A DNA stretch of 14,413 bases from CAYWHE01 sp964458125. Lineage in GTDB: Bacteria > Bacteroidota > Bacteroidia > AKYH767-A > OLB10. The position numbers were made by a program, and so were the translations under genes. The stretch's first letter is position 1, and each line of letters begins with the position of its first letter. The stretch is taken from NCBI GenBank assembly GCA_964458125.1, contig CAYWHE010000098.1, positions 1 through 14,413 on the forward strand. Direction: 5' to 3'. Under the pieces are notes generated by a model that did no database searches, was not told the DNA's origin, and saw nothing but the letters and a program-made list of their open reading frames with translations. Shown piece by piece: positions 1 to 6,177 of the stretch.

Positions 1-10
1 TATTGAACCG

Positions 11-94
11 ATCCCGTCTCGCCTCAGGCGAGACGGGATTCATTCGACTACGACTCTCACTTCGGACTTTGTCCAAGTAAAAATCAAGTCGAAT
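11..94. repeat. Composite palindromic element (14-bp perfect palindrome plus nested hairpins)
   Basis: Bases 11-24 and 26-39 are a perfect 14-bp inverted repeat (left arm ATCCCGTCTCGCCT) around a single base. Immediately after it, ATTCGACT (42-49) pairs with AGTCGAAT (87-94). Inside that outer stem, ACTT-c-GGAC (59-67) pairs with GTCCAAGT (71-78) around a TTT loop. No T-run follows on either strand, so it does not look like an ordinary intrinsic terminator. The compact, symmetrical design is typical of dispersed intergenic palindromes (REP/BIME-like elements) or of a structured RNA; that is inference. The plus frame from base 2 stays open to TGA at 95-97, so the element could also be the tail of an upstream gene cut by the window edge. 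Confidence 0.6.
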
Positions 95-182
95 TGAATC
101 TTATTCCTGTCATCGGAACCGGTCCCGGGTACAGGGGTAAAAAAAATCAATTCTCCCTTTCTAAAACAGGAAAACAGGTTTT

Positions 183-229
183 ATAAAATTCCGGAAGCCC
201 GGGGGCGAACCCGGTTTTATTATTATTTT
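183..229 (+). terminator. Likely intrinsic terminator of a gene left of the window
   Basis: CCGGG (199-203) pairs with CCCGG (210-214) around a six-base loop, followed by a T-rich run broken by A residues (215-229). An alternative larger fold pairs ATAAAA..CCGG (183-194) with CCGGTTTTAT (211-220). It precedes the pdhA promoter, so it would isolate pdhA from upstream transcription. Confidence 0.5.
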
Positions 230-319
230 CCCATGCTGATCGCAACGGTAGTTACATCAAGGTTTTATTTCAGGCAGTTGTTTTTTTAAGCAATTATCCG
301 CCATATAACCCGAAAATTT

Positions 320-327
320 TACCTTTG
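320..327 (+). promoter_or_regulatory. -7 element of pdhA, nearly leaderless
   Basis: TACCTTTG matches the Bacteroidota consensus TAnnTTTG at all fixed positions. Its last base is only four bases before the pdhA ATG, so transcription should start at or within a few bases of the start codon. No clear -33 TTTG is visible at the usual spacing. Confidence 0.6.
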
Positions 328-331
328 CCTC

Positions 332-1360
332 ATGGCAACAGCGGACACTGCTCAAAAGAAAAAGAAATCAAAACAGGGGTTTTCAAAAGAAACCTACCTG
401 ATGTGGTATGAATCCATGCTGTTGATGCGCAGGTTTGAAGAACGCGCCGGGCAGCTTTACGGCATGCAGAAAATAAAGGGATTCTGTCACCTGTACATCG
501 GCCAGGAAGCCCTGATGGCCGGGGCCATGTCGGTATTGCGTCCCGAAGACGCCATGATCACCGCCTACCGCGACCACGCCCATGCGCTTGCCAAAGGCAT
601 TCCTGCCCGGGAAGTGATGGCTGAATTGTATGGAAAAGTTACCGGCTGCAGCAAGGGCAAGGGCGGCAGCATGCACATGTTCAGCGCTCCCCACCGTTTT
701 TTCGGCGGTCACGGCATTGTCGGCGGACAAATCCCGCTCGGAGCAGGCATTGCCTTTGCGGAAAAATACAAGGGTACCGATAACGTATGCGTATGTTACA
801 TGGGCGACGGAGCGGTACGCCAGGGTGCGTTTCACGAAGCCCTCAACATGGCCATGACCTGGAAGCTGCCCGTTATTTTCATTATTGAAAACAACAATTA
901 TGCAATGGGTACCTCCGTGGAGCGTACCAGCAATGTCACCGATTTGTACAAACTCGGCCTGGCTTACGACATGCCTTCCGAGCCCGTGGATGGCATGCAT
1001 TGTGAGGCTGTTCACGAGGCCATGGACAAAGCCGTCAACAACGCCCGGGAAGGAAAAGGTCCGTATTTGCTGGAGATGAATACCTACCGGTACAAGGGTC
1101 ATTCGATGAGCGACCCGGCCAAATACAGGACCAAAGAAGAAGTGGAAAGTTATAAATCCAGGGACCCGGTTGAAATGGTGCTGGCCGCCATACGTGAAAA
1201 AAAATATGCATCGGAAGCCGAACTGGAAGCGATTCAGAAAAAGGTAACCGAAATAGTGGAAGACAGCGTTCGTTTTGCCGAAGAGTCGCCTTACCCTGAT
1301 CCTGCTGAACTCTATAAGGATGTGTACAGGCAGCAGGATTACCCTTTTATCATGGATTAA
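332..1360 (+). CDS. pdhA: Pyruvate dehydrogenase E1 component, alpha subunit
   Basis: This is the thiamine-diphosphate (ThDP) subunit that, with E1-beta, decarboxylates pyruvate and passes the acetyl group to E2 lipoate. The 342-residue length is normal for a bacterial E1-alpha. The ThDP/Mg motif runs from GDG at 158-160 to ENNN at 186-189. The AYRDHAHAL stretch near residue 81 and the GKGGSMHMF segment near 110 are family hallmarks. YRYKGHSMSDP (252-262) is the loop that carries the regulatory serines in mitochondrial E1-alpha. A lysine-rich tail (residues 9-14) precedes the domain. The start is fixed by the -7 element ending four bases upstream. The E2 gene follows after 23 bp, so the two are probably one operon. 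E1-beta and E3 are not nearby. A branched-chain E1-alpha is the main alternative, but the E2 partner and motif spellings favour pyruvate. Confidence 0.93.
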   Translation: MATADTAQKKKKSKQGFSKETYLMWYESMLLMRRFEERAGQLYGMQKIKGFCHLYIGQEALMAGAMSVLRPEDAMITAYRDHAHALAKGIPAREVMAELYGKVTGCSKGKGGSMHMFSAPHRFFGGHGIVGGQIPLGAGIAFAEKYKGTDNVCVCYMGDGAVRQGAFHEALNMAMTWKLPVIFIIENNNYAMGTSVERTSNVTDLYKLGLAYDMPSEPVDGMHCEAVHEAMDKAVNNAREGKGPYLLEMNTYRYKGHSMSDPAKYRTKEEVESYKSRDPVEMVLAAIREKKYASEAELEAIQKKVTEIVEDSVRFAEESPYPDPAELYKDVYRQQDYPFIMD

Positions 1361-1383
1361 CCCAAAAACCAGGAAACAACAAC

Positions 1384-2679
1384 ATGGCTGAAGTAGTTCG
1401 AATGCCCAAAATGAGTGATACCATGACGGAAGGCGTGGTGGCCAAATGGCATAAAAAAGTGGGCGATACCGTGAAGTCCGGTGACCTCGTTGCCGAAATC
1501 GAAACGGATAAAGCCACCATGGAATTCGAATCTTACCAGAATGGAACCCTGCTCTATATTGGCGTTCCCGAAGGAAAAGGAGCCCCGGTCGACAGCGTGC
1601 TGGCTATCCTGGGAAGGGAAGGGGAAGATTATCAGCAACTACTTACCGATACAGGGGTGAAGCCCGCTCCGGCAACTGCTGCCGAAACCGCGGTTAAAGC
1701 GGAAAGTAAAAAACCTGCGCCCCCGGTAAAATCAGCTCCGTTAACCACGGCTCCGGCCGTATCCGCACAAACACCGCCCGCTGCCAGGCAGGAACCGGAA
1801 ACCGCCGGCACCGGCCGGCTGAAGGCCTCCCCTTTGGCACGCAAACTGGCCGGTGAAAAAGGCATCGACCTGTCCATGCTGAAAGGCAGCGGTGACGGGG
1901 GCCGGGTGGTAAAAAGGGATATCGACTGGTTTAAACCTTCCTCCGTCACCGGCTGGCAGCACGGCGGCCAGGGTCCCGTCATGCAGGAAAGTTACGAGGA
2001 AGCGGACGTTTCCCAGATGCGTAAAACCATCGCCCGACGGCTTACGGAAAGTAAATTTTCCGCTCCCCACTTTTACCTGACCATGGATATAGACATGGAG
2101 GCCAGCATGAGCGCCAGGGAAAGCATCAACCAGGTGACCGGGTTGAAAATCTCCTATAATGATTTTGTGATCAGGGCTGCTGCTGCCTCCCTGCGCCAGC
2201 ATCCGAAAATCAACTCTTCCTGGCAGGAAGACACCATCCGGACCTACCATCATATTCATATAGGGGTGGCTGTTGCAGTTGAGGAAGGCCTGCTGGTGCC
2301 CGTGGTCCGGTTTGCCGACAGCAAGTCGCTGTCGCAGATCAACGCAGAGGTGAAGGATTTCTCGCTCCGGGCCAGAGAAAAAAAACTGCAGCCCGCCGAC
2401 TGGGAAGGAAATACCTTTACCATCTCCAATCTCGGCATGTTCGGCATTGAAGAGTTTACGGCCATATTAAATCCGCCTGATGCCTGCATCATGGCCATCG
2501 GGGCCATCAAGGAAACGCCCGTGGTCCGGAACGGACAGGTGGTTCCCGGTCATCTCATGCGCGTGACGCTCAGTTGCGATCACCGGGTGGTGGACGGGGT
2601 AAGCGGTGCGAAATTCTTACAGACCTTTAAAGGCCTGCTGGAAAACCCTGTCGTCCTCCTAGGTCAGGCTTCGATCTGA
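1384..2679 (+). CDS. pdhC: Pyruvate dehydrogenase E2 component (dihydrolipoamide acetyltransferase)
   Basis: This is the core acyltransferase of the pyruvate dehydrogenase complex, moving acetyl from lipoyl-lysine to CoA. Domains in order: one lipoyl domain (1-78) with the lipoylated lysine at ETDKA, residue 43; an Ala/Pro-rich flexible linker (about 90-143); a peripheral subunit-binding domain (about 145-182, starting KASPLARKLA); and the catalytic domain (205-431) with the active-site HxxxDG at 400-405 (CDHRVVDG). The 431-residue length with a single lipoyl domain is the common compact form. It follows pdhA by 23 bp; a weak AGGA lies about 12 bases before ATG. Coupling E1-alpha with E2 while E1-beta sits elsewhere is known in Bacteroidota. 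An acyltransferase of another 2-oxoacid complex is possible but less likely in this pairing. Confidence 0.93.
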   Translation: MAEVVRMPKMSDTMTEGVVAKWHKKVGDTVKSGDLVAEIETDKATMEFESYQNGTLLYIGVPEGKGAPVDSVLAILGREGEDYQQLLTDTGVKPAPATAAETAVKAESKKPAPPVKSAPLTTAPAVSAQTPPAARQEPETAGTGRLKASPLARKLAGEKGIDLSMLKGSGDGGRVVKRDIDWFKPSSVTGWQHGGQGPVMQESYEEADVSQMRKTIARRLTESKFSAPHFYLTMDIDMEASMSARESINQVTGLKISYNDFVIRAAAASLRQHPKINSSWQEDTIRTYHHIHIGVAVAVEEGLLVPVVRFADSKSLSQINAEVKDFSLRAREKKLQPADWEGNTFTISNLGMFGIEEFTAILNPPDACIMAIGAIKETPVVRNGQVVPGHLMRVTLSCDHRVVDGVSGAKFLQTFKGLLENPVVLLGQASI

Positions 2680-2718
2680 ACCTTACGGGAGGAGCCTTTT
2701 TCCGGAAAAGATTTATCC

Positions 2719-2746
2719 GGCAGTCAGCAAACGACTGCTTTTATTT
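2719..2746 (+). terminator. Intrinsic terminator of pdhA-pdhC
   Basis: GCAGTC (2720-2725) and GACTGC (2733-2738) form a perfect 6-bp stem with a seven-base loop, extended by one G-T pair, and are followed directly by TTTTATTT. It lies 40 bp after the pdhC stop, in the space between convergent pdhC and clpS. Confidence 0.75.
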
Positions 2747-2787
2747 CAAAAAATCTGAAAAATGATTGCCCGGCCGGTTTCGAAAAT

Positions 2788-3075
2788 TTATTCTATGGTT
2801 GCCGACAAGCCCCGGTCAAGCAACGCTTCACACAATGGTCTGAGTTTATCCGCCGCTCCCTGTTTCACGGCACATTTGCCGTTGTAGTGTACGATGAGCG
2901 TGCATTGCTCGGCCTGCAGCAGGTCGTGGCTGCAAACTTCGATCAGTGATTCAATTACAAAATCAAAGGTATTCACTTCATCGTTGTAAAGGATAATATT
3001 GTTTTCTTCCTTCTCCAGGATGTCTTCCAGAACAATCGTTTCCTCTGCGGTCTGAATGCCGTTTAAAATTTTCAT
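2788..3075 (-). CDS. clpS: ATP-dependent Clp protease adaptor ClpS
   Basis: ClpS binds N-degron substrates and delivers them to the ClpA/ClpC unfoldase of the Clp protease in the cytoplasm. The 95-residue protein has the family signature: the LYNDEVNTFDFVI stretch (29-41), with N31/D32 at the positions that bind the substrate's amino terminus, and LIVHYNGKCAVKQG (60-73), whose H63 corresponds to the second substrate-contacting residue of E. coli ClpS. About 25 acidic N-terminal residues precede the core. The frame stays open upstream to an ATG at 3121-3123, but that start lies upstream of the -7 element (3094-3101), so the internal Met at 3075 is chosen. No clpA or clpC gene is adjacent, which is common in this phylum. 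It is convergent with pdhC. Confidence 0.92.
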   Translation of the reverse strand: MKILNGIQTAEETIVLEDILEKEENNIILYNDEVNTFDFVIESLIEVCSHDLLQAEQCTLIVHYNGKCAVKQGAADKLRPLCEALLDRGLSATIE

Positions 3076-3093
3076 GCTTAAGGTTACTTGCTG

Positions 3094-3124
3094 CAAATTT
3101 ACGGAAAATAAAATATTCGGCAAA
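3094..3124 (-). promoter_or_regulatory. clpS promoter with both -33 and -7 elements
   Basis: On the minus strand TTTG (3121-3124) is separated by 19 bases from TAAATTTG (3094-3101). This is a full match to the Bacteroidota promoter pattern. The inferred transcription start near 3088 leaves a leader of about 13 bases before the clpS ATG. Confidence 0.75.
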
Positions 3125-3150
3125 AAACAACAACGTCAACTGCCAATCCT

Positions 3151-4281
3151 CTATTCCCTTACTGCAAACCCCAGGCTTTTTAATTTGACGAGGTAAGCCT
3201 CCACGACAACCGTCTCCAGTGAGGCATCCTGGTCACTTTGTTTGACTGCCCGCTGCAACTGCAATTGTTCATTCCTGTTTTCCGGTAGTAATCGATTGAT
3301 TTCACCCATGGCCCGTTCCCGTTCTTCCTTGAGCTGAAGCACGACCCTTACCAGGTTTTCATCCGGTATCATCTTCAGCGTGTCAGGGAGGGTGTTATGA
3401 TCAAATTCCGGAAGGCTCCCTTTTTCCCTCAGGTAATCCACGAGGTCCCATTCGGCCTGGCTGCCCATCAGCCTTCGTTTAAAATGAACCCGGGATTCAA
3501 AGCTGAGTGGCCCCCCATTAAATGATCTGTTGTCGGCATCCTTCATTAGCTTCAGTCTGGAAAACCCTTTTTCTCCATAAGGCATATAGGAATTGACGAG
3601 CCTGATGTCGGCCTCCTTCAAAGCGTTGATATTGGTGCATACCGGACTGATCACAGGCTTGCTGTGAATGAGGATTTCCCGGACTTCAGTCCCCGACATC
3701 CTGGCGATTTCCCGCCACCCGGAGAGTTCCCTCGACTTATCCGCCTTACTGCAATAAACCGGAAGGATTTGGATATTCCGCCTGGCAGCCTCCTCGCACA
3801 CCTCCCTGAAATCCACTGACCCCATGGCAACGCTGCCATTTCCGACCAGGAAAATAATTTTCACCGCTGCCTCCTCCCGGCTCCAGTTGATACCCTTCAC
3901 CGCCAGTTGAAGGGCTGCTCCAACCAGCTGGTCACCTTTTTCGATATAAGGTTTGAGCGTGAACAGATCAAAGGATAACTGATCAAAATCGTCTGTCAGC
4001 GGACTGATGACTTTGGAATACCCGGACGACTTTCCAAAACTGGGCCTGGAATAACCAACCATACCGATTCTCAACTGAACGGAAGGGCTTACAGACTGAA
4101 ACTGTTCTGTCATATCCCAAATCCTGTCCCGCAGATCATCCATCAAACCATTGGTGCTGCCGCTGAGATCCATACAGAATAGCAGGTCCACCGGCCTGCC
4201 CTGAGCTAAAACAGGTCCGGAAATAAACTGCAACAACAGGAAATAAATCAGCTTTTTCAAATTCAGATTAGACGCTTTCAT
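3151..4281 (-). CDS. Secreted von Willebrand factor A-domain protein
   Basis: A 376-residue exported protein. Residues 1-26 form a Sec signal peptide ending VLA-QG. A VWA domain follows (about 30-215). Its first strand carries the metal-site motif D38-L-S-G-S42, but the usual loop-2 GGT reads GDQ (116-118) and the loop-3 TDG reads GNG (147-149), so the metal site looks incomplete. The C-terminal third is charged and helix-rich (about 300-345), with no domain I recognise. VWA proteins usually mediate protein-protein binding; the partner here is unknown. The start at 4281 is preferred because the frame's earlier ATG lies inside the -7 element. It is divergent from the small unknown gene at 4432 and 75 bp upstream of clpS, which has its own promoter. 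Confidence 0.8.
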   Translation of the reverse strand: MKASNLNLKKLIYFLLLQFISGPVLAQGRPVDLLFCMDLSGSTNGLMDDLRDRIWDMTEQFQSVSPSVQLRIGMVGYSRPSFGKSSGYSKVISPLTDDFDQLSFDLFTLKPYIEKGDQLVGAALQLAVKGINWSREEAAVKIIFLVGNGSVAMGSVDFREVCEEAARRNIQILPVYCSKADKSRELSGWREIARMSGTEVREILIHSKPVISPVCTNINALKEADIRLVNSYMPYGEKGFSRLKLMKDADNRSFNGGPLSFESRVHFKRRLMGSQAEWDLVDYLREKGSLPEFDHNTLPDTLKMIPDENLVRVVLQLKEERERAMGEINRLLPENRNEQLQLQRAVKQSDQDASLETVVVEAYLVKLKSLGFAVRE

Positions 4282-4332
4282 TCGGTAGAACAGGATGGTA
4301 ACAGGCAGGTAAACGGCTGGTCCGGGAAACTG

Positions 4333-4340
4333 CAAATATA
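4333..4340 (-). promoter_or_regulatory. -7 element of the VWA gene
   Basis: TATATTTG on the minus strand fits TAnnTTTG exactly, with a predicted transcription start near 4327 and a leader of about 45 bases. It overlaps the upstream in-frame ATG (4333-4335), which rules out that start and supports 4281. No convincing -33 TTTG is seen. Confidence 0.6.
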
Positions 4341-4416
4341 CGCTGCCTGGTTACTACTATCACCATGGTTGGATGGAATGCAACAGGTCCAAAAGGCATA
4401 ACTCAAACCTTTCCCG

Positions 4417-4424
4417 TATTTTTG
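4417..4424 (+). promoter_or_regulatory. -7 element of the 4432 gene, nearly leaderless
   Basis: TATTTTTG fits TAnnTTTG exactly, and its last base is seven bases before the ATG at 4432. The expected transcript therefore starts at, or a couple of bases before, the start codon. Confidence 0.55.
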
Positions 4425-4431
4425 CCTGCTC

Positions 4432-4788
4432 ATGGACAGCATAGAAATAGAAAAATTAAAAGGAGATTGGGAAAAACTACTTGAAAAACTGGGCGACTGC
4501 TTCCAGGCGGACCTAGACCTGCAGGGCGTTCTTTTCTTAATCGGAGTACAGGAACTCGGCAAAGGAAAACAGTCATTTTCAAAGGATCAGAAACAGGACC
4601 TGATGCACATCGCCACCTGCAAAGTGCTGAGCGCTTATGGTTATTACCGGCTTGAAGGACTGGATCAGGACGGTTGGCCGCACTGGGTGAGGGTACAGAA
4701 ACTTCCCATGCTTTCCATCAAGGAACAGGATCTGCTTTTGAAACAATCGGTTATTGCCTATTTCAGGGAAACTGGATTCCGGTTTTAG
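4432..4788 (+). CDS. Small conserved-looking cytoplasmic protein of unknown function
   Basis: A 118-residue protein with no signal peptide or membrane segment. I do not recognise a named family. The first 25 residues are strongly helical and charged (IEIEKLKGDWEKLLEKL), followed by a hydrophobic stretch around 30-40 and an aromatic patch near 70-88 (YGYYRLEG, DGWPHWVRV). The protein is compact and soluble-looking, and its regular composition and promoter suggest a real gene. It is divergent from the VWA gene across a 150-bp intergenic region and ends one base before the stop of the convergent lipoprotein gene. A weak AT-rich hairpin, AGATTA (4787-4792) with TAATCT (4801-4806) then five T residues, may end its transcript inside the neighbour's 3' end. 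Confidence 0.75.
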   Translation: MDSIEIEKLKGDWEKLLEKLGDCFQADLDLQGVLFLIGVQELGKGKQSFSKDQKQDLMHIATCKVLSAYGYYRLEGLDQDGWPHWVRVQKLPMLSIKEQDLLLKQSVIAYFRETGFRF

Positions 4789-4789
4789 A

Positions 4790-5188
4790 TTACTTCAGAA
4801 TAATCTCTTTTTCCACGGTCTTGGATTGCTGAAGGCGGATGTAATCGGTTTCCACCAGGGTGCCTTTGGTGACTTCCACATTTAATACCGCTTCCCATTT
4901 GAAGGAAAAGAAGGCCTGGCCTTCCGAATTGGTGGTTTTCTCCTCGTAAATGTCAGCCTTCACACCGGTAGTGCTATTGACTACGGTATCCTGTTTCAGC
5001 ACAACCGTGGCGCCACTGACGGCCTTTCCATTCGTGTCCCGAACGGAAATAAGCGCTTCCGCCGGAGTGGTTTTCTTACAGGACCAGGTCATCAGGATCA
5101 TGATGGACAGGATGGACAGGACGGTGAAAAGTGAATAACCTGCCGGTTTCAGGTTGTGTTTATCTGGCTTAATTTGATTTTTTTTCAT
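4790..5188 (-). CDS. Small lipoprotein with a carboxypeptidase-regulatory-like/Ig-like fold
   Basis: A 132-residue predicted lipoprotein. A long basic N-region (1-15) precedes a hydrophobic segment (17-33) and a lipobox-like MTWSC, placing the lipidated cysteine at residue 37, followed by KK. The mature part (about 45-132) resembles a beta-sandwich of the CarboxypepD_reg type: VRDTNGKAVSGATVVL (49-64), then TTNSEGQAFFSF (85-96), the usual 'do something to an argument, then decorate' pattern of these surface modules. No catalytic motif is present, so a structural or binding role is inferred. It is divergent from the cyclophilin gene. A perfect hairpin (GTTCCG 5212-5217 with CGGAAC 5224-5229) lies in the probable leader. 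The promoter is uncertain: TGGTTTTG at 5262-5269 is one base off consensus. Confidence 0.75.
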   Translation of the reverse strand: MKKNQIKPDKHNLKPAGYSLFTVLSILSIMILMTWSCKKTTPAEALISVRDTNGKAVSGATVVLKQDTVVNSTTGVKADIYEEKTTNSEGQAFFSFKWEAVLNVEVTKGTLVETDYIRLQQSKTVEKEIILK

Positions 5189-5284
5189 GTTATTTGGTTT
5201 TGATGCTGACCGTTCCGCCTGACCGGAACCTTACCCGCTGACTGCCTGTAGCTTTCTGTTTCAAAACCACTCCAGCCCGGTTCA

Positions 5285-5314
5285 TTTGTTATTAATTATT
5301 TTTTATTATCATTG
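5285..5314 (+). promoter_or_regulatory. Candidate promoter of the cyclophilin gene
   Basis: TTTG (5285-5288) and TATCATTG (5307-5314) are 18 bases apart; the second box is one base off TAnnTTTG. The implied leader is about 70 bases and ends in a very A-rich stretch before the ATG, typical of translation initiation regions in this phylum. Confidence 0.4.
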
Positions 5315-5390
5315 CAAAGGATTTTACGGGACAATTCAATATCCCATTTTCCCGTTCACCGGCACTCTTAAAAAACAAAATTAAATAAAT

Positions 5391-6077
5391 ATGACGATGA
5401 AAAAAATTATTTCACTGGTTTGCTTTGCTGTTTTATTAACCGGGCCGAAGCTGCATGCACAGGATTCCAAAAAAGCCGTAGGGGCGGCTAAGGAAAAAGA
5501 GCGGATTGTTCTGCTGACCACCGATTTCGGTTCCATGAAAATCAAGCTTTACAACGAGACGCCCAGGCACCGTGACAACTTCATCAAACTGGCTTCATCA
5601 GGCTTTTACAACGGATTGCTGTTTCACCGGGTGATCAAAACCTTTATGATCCAGGGCGGTGATCCCGAATCCAAAAATGCCGCACCAGACAAAATGCTGG
5701 GTAGCGGAGGAAACGGCGGCACCATTCCGGCCGAATTTGTGGATAAATACATCCATAAAAAAGGCGCCCTGGCGGCGGCCCGCACCAACAACCCGGAAAA
5801 GGCCTCCAGCGATTGCCAGTTTTATATCGTTCAGGGCAAACCCGTTACCGAAGAGGAATTGAACGGTATCGAAGCCCGTTCCGGTAAAAAATACACCCCT
5901 GAACAACGTAAAATTTACACCACGATCGGGGGAACCCCCTTCCTGGATCATGAATACACCGTTTACGGGGAAGTTGTAGAAGGTCTGGATGTGATTGATA
6001 AAATTACCGCCACCCAGACCAAACCTGGCGATCGTCCCGTCAAGGACGTAAAAATGACCATGAAAATCATCCAGTAA
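5391..6077 (+). CDS. Exported cyclophilin-type peptidyl-prolyl cis-trans isomerase
   Basis: It catalyses cis-trans isomerisation of prolyl bonds, here presumably assisting folding in the periplasm. Residues 1-23 are a Sec signal peptide ending LHA-QD. The cyclophilin domain spans about 37-228. The catalytic stretch FHRVIKTFMIQGGDP (78-92) includes the active-site Arg80, Phe85 and Gln88. Between the QFYIVQGKP strand (143-151) and the PFLDHEYTVYGEV strand there is an insertion of about 25 residues (ELNGIEARSGKKYTPEQ). The usual loop Trp and His of the cyclosporin site are Phe183 and Tyr189, so drug binding is likely weak. The ATG at 5397 is an equally possible start. It ends in its own terminator before pheS. 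Confidence 0.9.
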   Translation: MTMKKIISLVCFAVLLTGPKLHAQDSKKAVGAAKEKERIVLLTTDFGSMKIKLYNETPRHRDNFIKLASSGFYNGLLFHRVIKTFMIQGGDPESKNAAPDKMLGSGGNGGTIPAEFVDKYIHKKGALAAARTNNPEKASSDCQFYIVQGKPVTEEELNGIEARSGKKYTPEQRKIYTTIGGTPFLDHEYTVYGEVVEGLDVIDKITATQTKPGDRPVKDVKMTMKIIQ

Positions 6078-6095
6078 ACCCGATCAACATGAATT

Positions 6096-6134
6096 GACGG
6101 TTCCGTGAAGCTATTTCCGGGACCGTTTTTTTTT
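6096..6134 (+). terminator. Intrinsic terminator of the cyclophilin gene
   Basis: ACGGTTCCG (6097-6105) pairs with CGGGACCGT (6118-6126), a 9-bp stem with one G-T pair, around a loop that can form three further pairs. It runs straight into nine T residues (6126-6134). The pheS -7 element starts two bases later. Confidence 0.85.
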
Positions 6135-6135
6135 G

Positions 6136-6143
6136 GATATTTG
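6136..6143 (+). promoter_or_regulatory. Probable -7 element of pheS
   Basis: GATATTTG is one base off TAnnTTTG and lies immediately after the upstream terminator. It implies transcription from about 6149 and a leader of about 29 bases. This supports the pheS start at 6178 over the earlier in-frame ATG at 6133, which lies upstream of the element. Confidence 0.45.
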
Positions 6144-6177
6144 CAGGGCAGGAATCCACCCGGATTCCTTAATAATC

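Noticed and set aside
383..1102. 239-codon open frame antisense to pdhA
   Set aside because: The plus strand encodes an unmistakable E1-alpha; the antisense translation has no domain, signal or promoter and is a codon-bias shadow.
1741..2259. 172-codon open frame antisense to pdhC
   Set aside because: It overlaps the lipoyl linker and catalytic domain of E2 and shows no family features of its own.
332..2679. Pyruvate dehydrogenase operon lacking E1-beta and E3
   Set aside because: E1-alpha next to E2 with E1-beta and E3 encoded elsewhere is a known arrangement in Bacteroidota, not evidence of a truncated or novel complex.
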